NCBI GenBank assembly: GCA_026075535.2
Contig: AP026547.1
Span: 8,122,001 to 8,186,000 of the forward strand
Source: Tricholoma matsutake
Lineage: Eukaryota; Basidiomycota; Agaricomycetes; Agaricales; Tricholomataceae
Direction: 5' to 3'
Length of the DNA stretch: 64,000 bases
The stretch's first letter is position 1. Each line of letters opens with the position of its first letter. Position numbers and translations under genes: made by a program. Below, in pieces: positions 46,906-58,800 of the stretch. The notes under the pieces were generated by a model. It had not been told where the DNA came from, did not search any database, and saw nothing but the letters and a program-made list of their open reading frames with translations.

Positions 46906-47918
46906 AACAGCGGCCTGATATGATGCCAGTCACCACTGAAGTCTCTGTAGGATCTGTACTTTTAGCTACCATGAATAGACAATCTATGCACCTGTCTATT
47001 CGGGTAGCTGAGTCAGACAATGGGAAAGACATTGCAACAAACGCGCTCCTCAACTCTGGAGCAGGAGGAGTCTTTATCGACTCAAACTTCATTGAACGAG
47101 AAGGGATCAGAACATATCCCTTAGGCTGTACCATCTGGGCCACAAACGTAGATGGAACCCCAAATAAGCAGGGAATGATCACAAGATACGTGAAGGGGAG
47201 GCTCCATATCAACAGAAGGAACTACCCAATGGAATACCTAGTTGCTGGACTGGGCAAAGAATCGGTAATCCTGGGCCTGTCGTGGCTGCGAGAGGTAAAC
47301 CCGATCATCGACTGGAAAAAGGGAACTCTTGAGTTCCGAGATGAAGAATGATGGGCTCAAATCCAATGGATCTTGGAGAAGACAAGAAGAGCCGAATGGG
47401 CCCTCCCAAACACCCTAAACCTCCCCAGGGTTGACACTGGAAGGGAGGTGCCAAACGACAAGATGGCACGAATTCAACGCATTGTGGCGAAGACAAGACA
47501 GAGGCTCTCTGAAGAAAAGGAGAAGAGCCTTGCCCGAGCCAGATTGGCCATGGCAAAAACAAGAGAAAGACTCTCTGAAGAAAAGGAGAGAAACCTTGCC
47601 TGAGCATGACTAGCCATGGCAAAGACAAAGGAAAGGGTTTCCAAAAGGAAAGCCAAAGAACTGAATTCCACCCAGATAGCTGTCGCAAAGACCAGGAGCA
47701 GCAACACTCCTAAAGAAGCCAGAAACCTTGAAGCAGCACGACGTGCTGTCACCAAGACCCAAGAAAACCAGAAGAAGAAACAACTGGAAAAGGGCAAAGA
47801 CAATGAATGCGACAGGGCATGACGAATTGTGCAAAAGATGAAGGAATTGCTAACCTCCACAGGGGAGAGAAGCACCGGCAAAAGGAACATGAGAACGACA
47901 CTCATGGATGAAACTTCC
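46896..47918 (+). pseudogene. Element C pol remnant: protease plus repeated coiled coil
   Basis: The -1 frame runs through MMPVTTEVSVGSVLLATM, the retropepsin region NALLNSGAGGVFIDSNFIE and GKESVILGLSWLREVNPII. The catalytic motif is NSGA instead of DSGA, so the protease would be inactive. After TGA at 47349-47351 the frame continues in a charged coiled coil built from five copies of a 22-residue unit (AKTRQRLSEEKEKSLARARL, AKTRERLSEEKERNLA, AKTKERVSKRKAKELN, AKTRSSNTPKEARNLE, TKTQENQKKKQ), with internal TGA and TAG codons. No RT, RNase H or integrase motifs occur between this and the chromodomain. Confidence 0.8.
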
Positions 47919-47920
47919 TG

Positions 47921-48121
47921 ACTCCACCACCAAACCTTGTGGAAGGAGAAAATGAATACAAGGTGGAAGCGATCATCGCACACAAGAAGCATGGCAAGAC
48001 ACGCTGTTACCTCATGAAATGGGTTGACTACCCAACATCCGAAAACACATGGGAACCTGAATCAAACTTGAAGAATGCCCCCAAGATCCTGACGGCATAT
48101 AAGAAGAGGTACCACCTCTGA
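47921..48121 (+). pseudogene. Element C chromodomain
   Basis: Linker TPPPNLVEGENEYKVEAIIA leads into the chromodomain: HGKTRCYLMKWVDYPTSENT, WEPESNLKNA, ILTAYKKRYHL. The aromatic cage positions (Y, W, W) are present. The linker resembles the end of integrases in related chromoviruses, so only the extreme integrase tail is left. Confidence 0.85.
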
Positions 48122-48210
48122 TGAAAACCCAAAAACCCCCTTCCCACTACGACACTCCAAAAGAAATGCCTCCTGAACGACGATTCACCTGAGAATACCT
48201 ATGAAACTGA

Positions 48211-48842
48211 TTGAACGCTGATGCCCTTCACGTTCACCTTGCCCACGACCCACCAAGATACCACCTTGCCAGAATGTGCTTCTACTATGCAAGCACAATC
48301 GAGCAGATGGAAAGAAATCTAGAAGAAGCAATGAATGATGCAGATGCCCTGGGGATTGAGCAGATGATCCAGGAAATGATTGCACCATGGTTGACACAGA
48401 CGACCACCGACCTCGCTCTCACCATTCAGCGAGCAGAGCGACAGAGACGAATGATGAGCTCCCTCTGGAGACTCCTCCCATTCTATGAAGAACCCAAAGA
48501 TCATGCCTAGGGCACCCAAAGTAATTGATCTGACCACCCCCGAACCCAAACCAAAGACCACCCAACCGCCTTGGTCCCCTCCACACATGAGACATGCCAG
48601 ATGTTTCATCTGCCAACAGATAGGCCATTTTGGCCTGATTTGCCAACAATATGTTTGCAAGTATTGCAATCAGTGAGGCCCCAGACACTATAGGATGAAC
48701 TGCCTGGAGAAACCTCGGAAAGATCAAGAAATCGAACAGAAAGAAGCCAAGTACAGACAGCGGCTCTTCTTTAACTCAGGATGCAACGATTTTGATGATG
48801 ACGCAATGGGAAACATGACAGGAGAACCCTATGGGAGGATTT
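48211..48842 (+). pseudogene. Element C region after the chromodomain: helical segment and paired zinc knuckles
   Basis: A 99-codon frame (48211-48510, helical: MERNLEEAMNDADALGIEQM) overlaps a second frame from 48485 with a Pro-rich stretch, then CFICQQIGHFGLIC (CCHC) and CKYCNQ-GPRHYRMNC, a second knuckle interrupted by TGA. C-terminal zinc knuckles after a chromodomain occur in some agaricomycete gypsy elements; role unknown. Confidence 0.6.
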
Positions 48843-48884
48843 AAAAAGGTGAACCCAAGATGATGGCATGACAGAAACAGACCC

Positions 48885-48983
48885 ATGCTCTCAGGGATCA
48901 CAATCCTTGCCATCGTCGTTGGCACGACCCTGGCTGCAACGGCAGCCCTCACCTTCACATTTTGCCTCTATGCCATCTTCTGA
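48885..48983 (+). CDS. Element C small ORF with a transmembrane segment
   Basis: 32 codons, MLSGITILAIVVGTTLAATA followed by ALTFTFCLYAIF: one strongly hydrophobic helix. It lies between the zinc-knuckle region and the 3' LTR. It may be the end of a longer broken frame (upstream residues RNRP in frame) or chance; no homology recognised. Confidence 0.35.
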   Translation: MLSGITILAIVVGTTLAATAALTFTFCLYAIF

Positions 48984-49253
48984 CCAAGTCCTGAACCCCC
49001 AATTACAGACATTGAATTTGCCATCCTACAATGCCCCCCTTTCAATGATACCACCGACTCCTTGACACCGCTACCTAGGGCAGCGCGAACCAGAAGAACC
49101 TGATCATGGTCCGAGTTTGGACATGAATTATTCCTCCACCACACCCCCTGACCCCGACCCACCCACATATTCAGACCACAACCGATCAGACTGTGGAGGA
49201 GAGACAAAGATTTAGGTCGAAGTGTGGAACTTTTGACCATAGTGAGGGGGTAA

Positions 49254-49910
49254 TGTTACAATTTTCCTTGTAACTCATGGAACCCGACACACCCGACGAT
49301 CCCCTCCAGACAGGAGGCACCACTTGACTCATGCCTGAGGCATGCCCTTGACCCCAGACACACCCACAATGGATACTGACAACATGTATTTGATCCCCTT
49401 CCCATGGAAGGCACCCTTGACGCATGGCAACTCCATGCACCCGAACCCGCTCCCAGACATGCTGTGATACAGCAACCCCTTGACATCGGGCCCATAACAT
49501 TGGACTCTCACGATCAACATGCTGCGCTGCAGCATGTCCTTGACATCGGATGCCTCATGCAAGGCATGAGGCCTATTGTTTCTATTGTTACCTGATATGC
49601 ATCTACCTTTCCAATTGGACGATAAAGACCTCCCTCCTAGTATAAGTACTGCGACTTGTAGTAGGGATGTCCTTAGTTTAGATCTAGGCAATCTACAGCT
49701 TTAACTTGCAGACTTGTAAACTTACTCAAAACCACTAAGGAAGCCCATTAGTGCATGAACCCAAACGACTCTATGCAGAAGGCCTGCTAGAGTGCACTTT
49801 CTACCTTATGTTGGATGCTCCGAATAAGACTAGTGCTGAATGACTCATCGAGGAAGCACCTCATCAAATGACATCAACTAGATCGAGTGGTTGAGGCTTC
49901 ACCCTTAACA
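49254..49910 (+). repeat. Element C 3' LTR
   Basis: 657 bases, TGTTACAATTTTCC...CCCTTAACA, followed by target duplication GCTCT. Confidence 0.93.
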
Positions 49911-49940
49911 GCTCTACTATATATATAATCATATATAAAT

Positions 49941-50224
49941 AGTAGCAGTCGAAGTAGGTGATTATCCATGGATCATGTCCACAATTTTTGGGCCACAAAT
50001 AATCACAGAATCATTGAATCGCCTCCAGAGGCAATTCAACAATTATTTGACATGCTTTGCTTACATTTTTGCTTACATTGTGCAGAAGATCATAGATCTG
50101 GCAAAATAATTGGGTCCCATAATCACCCCATAATTGCCCTTGATTATTGACACAATTTTTGATTCATAATTGTCCAATAATCACACTATTAATCATACAA
50201 TGATCACCTACTTTGACTGCTACT
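49941..50224. mobile_element. Miniature inverted-repeat element (MITE), 284 bp
   Basis: Left end AGTAGCAGTCGAAGTAGGTG and right end (reverse complement) AGTAGCAGTCAAAGTAGGTG match over about 24 bases with two mismatches. Flanked by AAT on both sides (49938-49940 and 50225-50227). Interior is AT-rich with many AATAATCAC/GTGATTATT-like pieces; no coding capacity. Confidence 0.8.
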
Positions 50225-50227
50225 AAT

Positions 50228-51890
50228 GACTGGGTACAGTGCTAAATGGGTAGGGAAGGTGGGAAAAAATTGAATTTAACAGATGAGGGGAATGGGAGGG
50301 CTATCACTTATCTGCATTTCTGGATCTTCCCCTTATGAAATGTGCATGGAAAGAGGGTTTCATAGTCATAACAAAAGATATGAGAGACCCCTCAAAAGCT
50401 TTGTAGTGGTCAGGACAGACAGAAAGGAGGATAAGAGGTCAGGAGGCAAGGAGGTGGTGGAATGGGAAAATCACATATCCACTTGGATTTTTTGTTTTGG
50501 CACCTCTGTTCCACCCCCCCTCCTGCCATATATGGTAATTTTTGGTCATGCGCAATGGTTTTCCCAAGCAATTTTCACAGATGTTTTCATCACTGGTGAC
50601 TACCTAGGCTCCTCACATAGTTTGTACACTTCCAAGCTGTGATTTTTGGATTCAACATCCTGAAAAACCACCACTATGGACTTTCTGTGTGGCTCCTGGC
50701 TTCCTGCTATGCTCCATAGATATCCCAATGCAACTGCAGTCTGACAACTTGGCTGTGTCTTTCTTGATGTCTCAGGCTTTGTTGATATGCTGCACAGAAT
50801 TGAAGATTAATGAGCATGTTGTCAACATTGAAAGCAACACTCAATTTGGTTGGTCTTTCTCAAGGCTTTGTTGACACATGGCACAGAAATTGCAAATTCA
50901 TGAGTGAGTCATCCAATTTTAACATTCAAACCTTGTTGAAACCAACACTCAATCTACTTGTGGGAACCTTCATAAAATGACTAACAAATAATCTGGCTTT
51001 AGGATGCAGAGTTTTAGTAGATGCCCCAAGGTCAGTCACAAGCTTGACACAGTCTACATCATACAAAAATTAGTATGAAAATTGAGCAGCAGTCAACTGT
51101 TACACTGGCAAAGGTCCTTCAAGCTCAATACCCAGGTATGATGTTCTCATTTCTTAGCATTGGTAGTGGACACTTGGAGTGTCAGCAGAATGATGTCAAG
51201 TTTTGTAATGCTATGTGAGTGTGCTTGGCACTGAAGTTATGTACACTAACACAATTTATAATAAAATTGTCCAGTTATACCAATACAGATCATATTAGAT
51301 GGCTATTCTAAGTGCTTTGTGATCAAACAAAGCCATTTTGCATTGTTTAGGTGTAGGTCAAAATATTTTTTTCAGCCTCTGGTGGGCCTCTACCCACAGT
51401 TTGGAATTTCCATTCCACCACCCTTGTCAGGAGGAGATGTACTTACCCTGTGAGATCCATGGCACCAAAATGTTCCATTCCTTTGATTATTAGGCCTAAT
51501 GGTAAAGTAGAGTAAATGTTAGTATGTGTCATGGCATAAGTCAAAGCTCCAGGACATGGGTCTCCAATCAGGAGATGTGAGAATGACTCACTATGGAGCA
51601 CACACCTTACCTGTCTGTAAAAACTCATTTCAAGTGTTTAGTATAGTCCATTACCACCCATAAACATCAGGAAAAACTGAATCTGGGAATTTGGCATTAT
51701 TACCAGAAATTTACCACTTCTTACAGACAATAAATTAAATAAGTGCCATTTTTGCCATAAGTCAGAATCCTAGAAAAAAGGCCCTTTTAGACTGGTACAC
51801 TTGATTTTACCAACAACAAATGACAATCAGTAGAAATTTGCAGTAATTTAGTAGCTCTTACCACATGATTAGTGAAAGATTTTCTTCCAT
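50228..51890. other. AT-rich stretch without supported gene
   Basis: 1.66 kb between the MITE and the Harbinger element. A 61-codon minus-strand frame (51443-51628, containing LLIGDPCPGALTYAMTH and FGAMDLTG) looks protein-like but I cannot name it; the rest is broken in all frames. Probably eroded transposon sequence. Confidence 0.35.
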
Positions 51891-52184
51891 TATGGGAATT
51901 CAGAATTGGTGCAACAGCCATTTTGATGCTCATTACAAAATAAACTGCAATGACTCCCATGTTGCAGGAACCAGGTACAATGATGGTTGCAGAACCACCA
52001 TTTCTCAACCGTTTCAATCCTGGGTGCACCACACTTTTGGGAGATCTGGTGGCACCTGAAAGTTATGTGCAGGAGAAATGCATGCTATTGAGTGTCAAAG
52101 ATTTTGTGCCCACTCAGATACCCTCCTAATACCTCTTATACACTCTTTAAAGGCTTTCTTTTTATTCATTATACCTTATATCAT

Positions 52185-53395
52185 ATGTCTGCCCCTGGAA
52201 ACCCAACAAGTCCACTTTCCCCCAGCAAGATTCATTGATTGTAGCAAAAGCCAAAGCTGCAAAGAAAGGAACTAATCAGAAGTCCAAAGCAAAGAAAGGT
52301 GGTCTGACCTCTCAAAAATCTGCTGTGGAATCACCTGGAGATGGCTCAGACAAGGAGAACAAAAAGGAGGGAGGTCAGGAGAAGGATACTGAGAAGAAGG
52401 ATGCTATCCGGTGCATACTGATTGACATGAATCTGATTTTATCTTCTCATTGGCCTGTTTTCAGTTGGGCTGATGCTGCAAATCACCACCTGACAGACAA
52501 GCTTATCACCATCATTGAGGAAAACATCTGCAATCAACAAGCATTTGGCTTCAAGAGTGGGGATGTCCCTGGTGTAACTAGTGGTGGGAAATCATCCATA
52601 CAAATGTGCTGCAATATTGCCAAGGTACTCTTTCCTGACAGCGCAATCTCAAATGACAAGGTGGGAAACAGCATCAAGAATGGAATCAATGTGTACATTT
52701 ATTTTGGACATGTCTTAACCCCATCCATTAAACACTCATATCCACAATACTGCAAGCTACTGGGAGATACAGGTCATGATCTCATTGTTAAGATAGGGAT
52801 ATTGAGATTATCTCAGGTACACCAATTGATGTCTATCGTACATGAAGCATCATTACATCTTTGACATCCATTGAGACAGTATTTTAGAGAAAATCCAGGT
52901 GAAATTCAAGTGGTACAAGTGACTCCATCTCTTCCTAGTGTGAACCTGGTATACAACCATTATGCACTTGTGAACAGCACTTCAGACCTTGCAAGACCTA
53001 AGCTCCTTGGGTGTCTATCAACCTGCTGCAACACCCCTCTCAATTCCCTTGTCCCTGCAACACCCAAGCCTCTTTCTCAAGCTCCCTCAGGATCATCTAC
53101 TGCCCCGATGCCATCTGCCAAGGCTGAAACACCCGAGGTCATCTCTGTGAAACATAAATATGTTATGAGAATCTTACAGATGTGCTTGATTGTAACCATA
53201 AGGCTTGTTTTGAGTTGGAGGAGCAACAGAGCAATGCATGTGAGCAAGCTTGGATTGAATGAACTAGGCTCAAGCTTGAAGCTCAGTGGGCATGCAATGA
53301 GCAGCTTCTTCAACAGGAAGAGCTCTGAGCTTGCTGTACTAGAGAAACAGATTGAGCTTGCATGTCTTCAGGCAGGTGTTTTGTCTTGCACTTAA
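52185..53395 (+). pseudogene. Harbinger accessory ORF (Myb/SANT-like, unproven)
   Basis: Probable start ATG 52185 (MSAPGNPTSPLSPSK); a short intron or indel around 52230-52250 leads into AKAKAAKKGTNQKSKAKK, a Lys-rich acidic linker, then the helical region SWADAANHHLTDKLITIIEE, AFGFKSGDVPG, GGKSSIQMCCNIAKVLFPDS and YPQYCKLLGDTGHDLI, resembling the DNA-binding accessory proteins that accompany Harbinger transposases. One in-frame TGA at 52862-52864 (SLHL-HPLRQYF) breaks it. The second part is Ser/Pro-rich and ends with a helical segment (SSELAVLEKQIELACLQAG). Confidence 0.6.
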
Positions 53396-53977
53396 TAGTC
53401 CTGTATAAACAGTGATACCCACATTATTCACCACATATAATCCATGTCAATCTATGCTTCCACATACAGATACTCTTTCAATGCCTTTTTCAGCCTCTCT
53501 CACTTCAGTTTACTCAAGAAGCTCAATCTCCTCTTTATTATCATATACCATCTCTTCTTCAGCCAGTCACTCTCTCCATAACCTAGCCCATTCTTCCTGT
53601 ACTTTATTTTCCTCTTCCATAATCTTCTGCCCTTCAATAAAAAATGTTTCTGCATGAACATCTCCTTCCTCATGCATAATTGCAAAATTATGAAGATGGA
53701 TGCAACTCATAACCCATAGCATTGCAAAATTCATACCCTGCTGGTCATTGACTCACAGCTGAAAATCCTGTAAATATGACTAGCAGCCCTTGAGAAATTC
53801 AACACAATGCTCAGATTGGATGTGAACATTTGAGACATAATAGTTGTATTCTGTATTTTCTTGTGTCAATGTTTTGGGGCTAGACAATATTCTTCAGCAT
53901 GTGTGTAAATCATGCAGGATAAGGAAGATATACTCTTTGTAAGGTGCTTGGCACCAAGACTTCAAAGGATAGGCTGG

Positions 53978-54241
53978 TGTAAGCCTGGCTTATGTTATCA
54001 TTGACACCTGTTTGTACACATCTTTTCTTCGATACCTTATTTACTATGATGGAAAGAAAGTTCCCCATTCTTCCTTTTCCCTTTCTTGCTTCCCTAGAAA
54101 CTCTGCTTTCATATTACTCCTCACTCCTAATTACATGTCGTTGTCTTGTTATATTGTGTGGTTAGCAGTGAGTTTCTCTATTCTCTCCCTTTCTATCTCC
54201 ATCTCTAGTGTTTCCTAGCCCAACTGCGGGCTAGGCTTCCA
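53978..54241 (+). repeat. Element D 5' LTR
   Basis: 264 bases; ends in CAACTGCGGGCTAGGCTTCC A. Differs from the 3' LTR mostly by transitions. Confidence 0.92.
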
Positions 54242-54312
54242 CTTTTTTTTTTAGCATAAACAATGACACGTAATTTTTTCGAGCTTATAAACTCTGTTAT
54301 AATGACAGTGTA

Positions 54313-55872
54313 ATGCTGTCTCGAAAGCCTACTGTCTGGATCCCACTTACTACATGTAGTAGGGCGCGGAATGCCTTGGCACCTGACACCACCACCAACA
54401 TGTTTTCTCTAATGCTGCCTCGTACCTCCATCATAACAAACAATGTGCATACATCCACTCCAGCACCTGCTGCCTCTGTTGTGACATACGACATGCATAT
54501 AGCTGCTCCTTCACCTCCTGCCCCCATCATGACAAATGACGTGCATACAATCCCTACACCTCCTCCCTGCTCCATTGCATCTAGATGCAGACAAACATCT
54601 TCTGGTTCTTCTGATGACTACCAAATCATCCATTTGATAACAAACATGTCTCTCGCCTCCTCTGTCGCTATACTGAGCCTGAACAGTGGAAAACAACCTA
54701 TGATCTCCATGGGGAACATGACACCCAAGCTACTGCACTGATTCAAGCATAACGTGCAAGGATATCTTCAGAACAAAGATGGTCTCGATGCTAAAGGATT
54801 TGTGGATCATATCGTCTACTCTTTCAAAGATTCCACTATTCTCGGATTGGTACCAATCTCAACAGGAACTCTTGTTGGGACTCTCCTTCACTGAGTTCAT
54901 GGTCAAAGTACGCGCCCGTTGGTTGCCTAAGCGCTGGCAGGAGGACTTGGCCCAGAAGGTATGCTCGACAAAGCAGAACAAAATGCCTTTCTCTGACTTC
55001 ATCGACTTGATGGGCCATGATAACCTGCTGCTAAAAGGATCTCAATATCACCTTTCTCCTGCCCAACTATGTACCCAAATTGAATCAAACATCTCCCCTG
55101 AGCTTGCTGCTGCGTTCGATCAATGGAAGGACAACCATGAGTCCTCTGATGATGAAGATGGAGAGCAAGTGAATGCAATTGTGGACCCTGATGCTGCCGC
55201 CGCAGCTGTGGTTGCAAAAGTGGCCTTGGATGTGCTGAAATCAGAGGAGAAGCTATAGTCTTTTGTGGATACCTTAATGAAGCTTGATCAGAAACTCATT
55301 GAAGACAGGAATGCTCACAAGCGAGATGCCAAAGACACAGCTAGGAGCCTGAAATGCTCCAGCTCGGCTGTAGGCCTGGCTGATAGCTTGAGATGAGCAC
55401 CATACAATCAAGCCCAAGCTGCAACCACTTCCCATGTCCAGGCTGTGTCATTGACCGCCCATCCACCTAAGTTGATGGATTGTGAGAGAAAATACCTGGA
55501 GACTTATAATGGTTGTAAGAAGTGCCGAGGTCTCTACATGCCTGATGGTCATGCTTGTGAATTCCTGAGTGGGGATGGATATGTCGAATGATCTATGGCA
55601 TCGGTAAATAAAGCACGGAAATGTATTAAGCTGCTGACCCTGCCAGTTCCTAGAGAAGAATTCATCTCATCTGTTGGTGCTGTCAATGCTCCCTCGTCAA
55701 ATGGGATTTATGCCCCTGCTCCCCCTCAACCCTCTGCTGCTCCACCTGCCCTGCCCATTGCAAGTGTATTGGGCATGTTGATGTATCCTATCACTTCAGT
55801 GTACCTGCCGAATGAAAGCTCTATCTTGGTGGAGGTGATAGTGATCTGTCTTGAGACTCAAATGACTCAGTA
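54313..55872 (+). pseudogene. Element D gag
   Basis: Gag sequence spread over several frames: MLSRKPTVWIPLTTCSRARN and a Pro/Ser/Thr-rich N-terminus, then GYLQNKDGLDAKGFVDHIVY, after a frameshift near 54840 SDWYQSQQELLLGLSFTEFM, VRARWLPKRWQEDLAQKVC and YHLSPAQLCTQIESNISPEL. A zinc knuckle variant (CKKCRGLYMPDGHAC) lies at about 55516-55560. Multiple TGA/TAG codons. Confidence 0.75.
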
Positions 55873-55893
55873 AGCACCCATGTTCCATTCTTC

Positions 55894-58800
55894 ATGCCCC
55901 ACCTTGTATGGAAGTGTGCTGTAGACAGTCTCAATTCTGCTGCACTCTCTCATGTTGAAATTTCTGCACTAATTGACCATGGCTCCCCTGCAGTTTTAAT
56001 TGAAGAAGGACTAGCCTATTGTCTGCGCCTGCCTGTTTGCTTACTTCCCCATCCATTCCCTGTCTCCAGTGCATTCTTTGACAATCTTCTGGCTGTCCTG
56101 ATGTCTCTCTCACCCATTGGGTCAAACGTAAACTGCATGACTGAAACAACTTGTATTCTGCTCGTACTGTCCGTGCATTTATTGCACCGAAGCTTTGCCA
56201 TCCAGTCATTCTGGGACTTCCTTTCCTTTTGCATAATAAGATTGTGGTCGACGCCTGTAACAATACTGCAATAGATTATGGCTGCAACTTTGACCTACTA
56301 CACCCTATGCCACATGTAATACCAGAAGTAAAAGTGTAAATATGCGATGTGATGGCAACTGTGAGAGCCAACCACAAGCTGCTAGTCAAAGAACTTAAAA
56401 CTGTTTGCGAGTTGCAATGACCTTGGGTCGATGCGTGGTGTGAACAAGTTATTGGAATAGACATTATAGCTGCAATACAAGGACATGTCAAGCAACTTGC
56501 GGCTGAAGAACAGCTGGAGAAACTTGGGATGAAAATCAAAGAAGATTACTTGGATGTTTTCAAGCTGATAGCACACATCGATGAGATGCCAAGTGAGGTG
56601 CTGTGCAAGATCAGCTTGAAAGATGCTGGAAAAACAATTACCACAAGGAGTCACTTCTGCCCACATAAATTTCGTGAGGCTTGGAGCATACTGATTCAAT
56701 GACATTTGGACATGGGTTGCATCTGCCCCTCCTCTTCTGCACATGCTTCTCCTGCATTCCTGGTTCCAAAGGCAGATCCAACAGATCTGCCTTGCTGGGT
56801 GAATGACTATTGGCAACTGAATGCCAACACTGTCATGGACTCACACCCGCTTCCACATATGGACAACATCCTGGCTGATGCTGGACGTGGCAAAATCTGG
56901 AGCAAACTGGACATGACAGACAGTTTCTTTCATACTAAAATGGACCCGGAAAGCATAGGATTGACTGCAGTGACAACTCCACTTGGACTGTACACATGGA
57001 CAGTAATGCCGCAGGGACTTCGGAACACACCACCCATACACCAACAATGGGTAACGGCCACCCTGAGATGCTTCCTGGGGATATTTGCTCACATCTATTT
57101 GGACAATATTATTATCTGGTCGAACTCAGTAGAAGAGCACACGAAACACATTGAGAAAATTATGACAGCACTTTGAGAGGCTCGGCTATACTGCAACCCA
57201 AAGAAATCAAAATTTTATTTGAGCGAATTAATCTTCCTGGGACACCGCATCTCCCAACAGGGGATCGAAGCTTGTTTCTTGAAAGTGGACAAGATATTGA
57301 ATTGGCCAGTGCCAAAGTCAACAACTGATGTCCATAGTTTCTTGGGACTGGTTCGATACATTTCTGCCTTTCTACCTCACCTGGCAGATGACACGTCAGT
57401 TCTTACTCCTTTGACGACAAAGGAAAGCAAAAAGAATTTCCCAGCTTGGTCCACTGTGCATCAAACCGCCTTCGAGGCTATAAAAGTGCTGGTGGTTAGC
57501 CAAGAATGCTTGACGGTGATCGATCATACTCTTCCTGGCAATAATAAAATCTTCATAACTTGCGATGTGAGTGACTGGAGGACTGGGGCTGTGCTAAGCT
57601 GGGGCCCAGCTTGGGAGACTGCCCAGCCAGTGGCGTTCGACTCGATGCAACTGAAGGATGCACAAAGAAACTACCCAGTCCATGAGAAAGAGATGCTGGC
57701 GATTGTCTGTGCACTGAAGAAATGGTGGTAAGACCTACTTGGGTCCCAATTTGTCATGTATACAGACCACCGAACCCTGGAAAATTTTGATATGCACAAA
57801 GATCTTTCATGATGACAGGCATGGTGGATGGAACACCTCTCCCAATTTGACATGTCCATATGCTACATTTGCGGAGAGGACAACACAGTGGCAGATGCCC
57901 TGTCCCATCTTCCCACTGAAACATCTGATGACCTGTATGAGGACATTGATGTAGCTGACTCACCCCTGCGGTGGGACTGTTGGGGAGACCAACCAAACTC
58001 TTGCAATGCAATCCTCAGTATCTGCTCTGATGAGTCTTTCCTGAACGATGTTTGGGAAGGATACAAACATGATGACTTCTGTAAGAAGCTGGGCAAAATA
58101 ACCAGTAGCATGCCTGACATCCACATGGTTAATAAACTGTGGTACTTGGGAGACTGACTTGTGATCCCCAGGTATGGCTGGCTATGCGAGGATCTGTTCC
58201 ACCTGGCACACGACTTGCTGGGACACTTTGGTGCAGATAAATTGTATGCGAGCATCAGAAATTGTTATTATTGAACATGCAGAGGGACCTTGAGAATGCG
58301 TACATATCAGCATGTTTGGACTGCCATTGTAACAAAAGTGGCACATCAAAAGCAAAGGGACCACTACATCCATTACCTATCCCTGAGAAGCATGGTGATT
58401 CTGTATGCCTGGCCTTTGTGGGACCACTCCCCAAAGATGAAGGATTCAATTGCATCCTGACGATAACAGATAGACTGGGTTCTGATATCTGTCTCATTCC
58501 AACATGAACTGATATCACAGCACCAAAGCTTGCACTAATATTCTTCAATGAATGGTACTGTGAGAACAGACTACCGTTGGAGCTGATATCCGACCGTGAT
58601 AAATTGTTCATTTCAAAATTCTGGAAAGCACTACACTCATTGACTGGAGTACATCTGAAGATGTACACATCATACCACCCTCAGACAGATGGTGTGAGTG
58701 AGCACACTAACAAAACTCCGAATCAGTGCATTCACTTCCATGTCAAACACAACCAGAAGGGTTGGGTATGAAAGCATTTCCAGAGACATTGTCATACACT

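Larger units (their letters stand above)
32962..49910 (+). mobile_element. Element C: LTR retrotransposon lacking RT/RNase H/integrase core, interrupted by elements B and A
   Basis: Left LTR begins TGTTACAATTTTCCTTG at 32962, is broken at 33154 by element B, resumes at 45234 and ends CCCTTAACA at 45712. The right LTR runs 49254-49910 with the same ends. Perfect 5-base target duplication GCTCT at 32957-32961 and 49911-49915. Without the insert the element is about 4.87 kb. The interior (45713-49253) codes for a Gag, a protease, a repeat-containing coiled coil, a chromodomain and a C-terminal CCHC region, but no RT, RNase H or integrase catalytic core. Coding frames are broken by several TGA codons. 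It must have depended on an autonomous relative for its transposition. Confidence 0.9.

Noticed and set aside
47474..47992. 172-codon minus-strand frame antisense to the coiled coil
   Set aside because: Leu/Phe/Ser-rich shadow of the 66-base repeat on the opposite strand.
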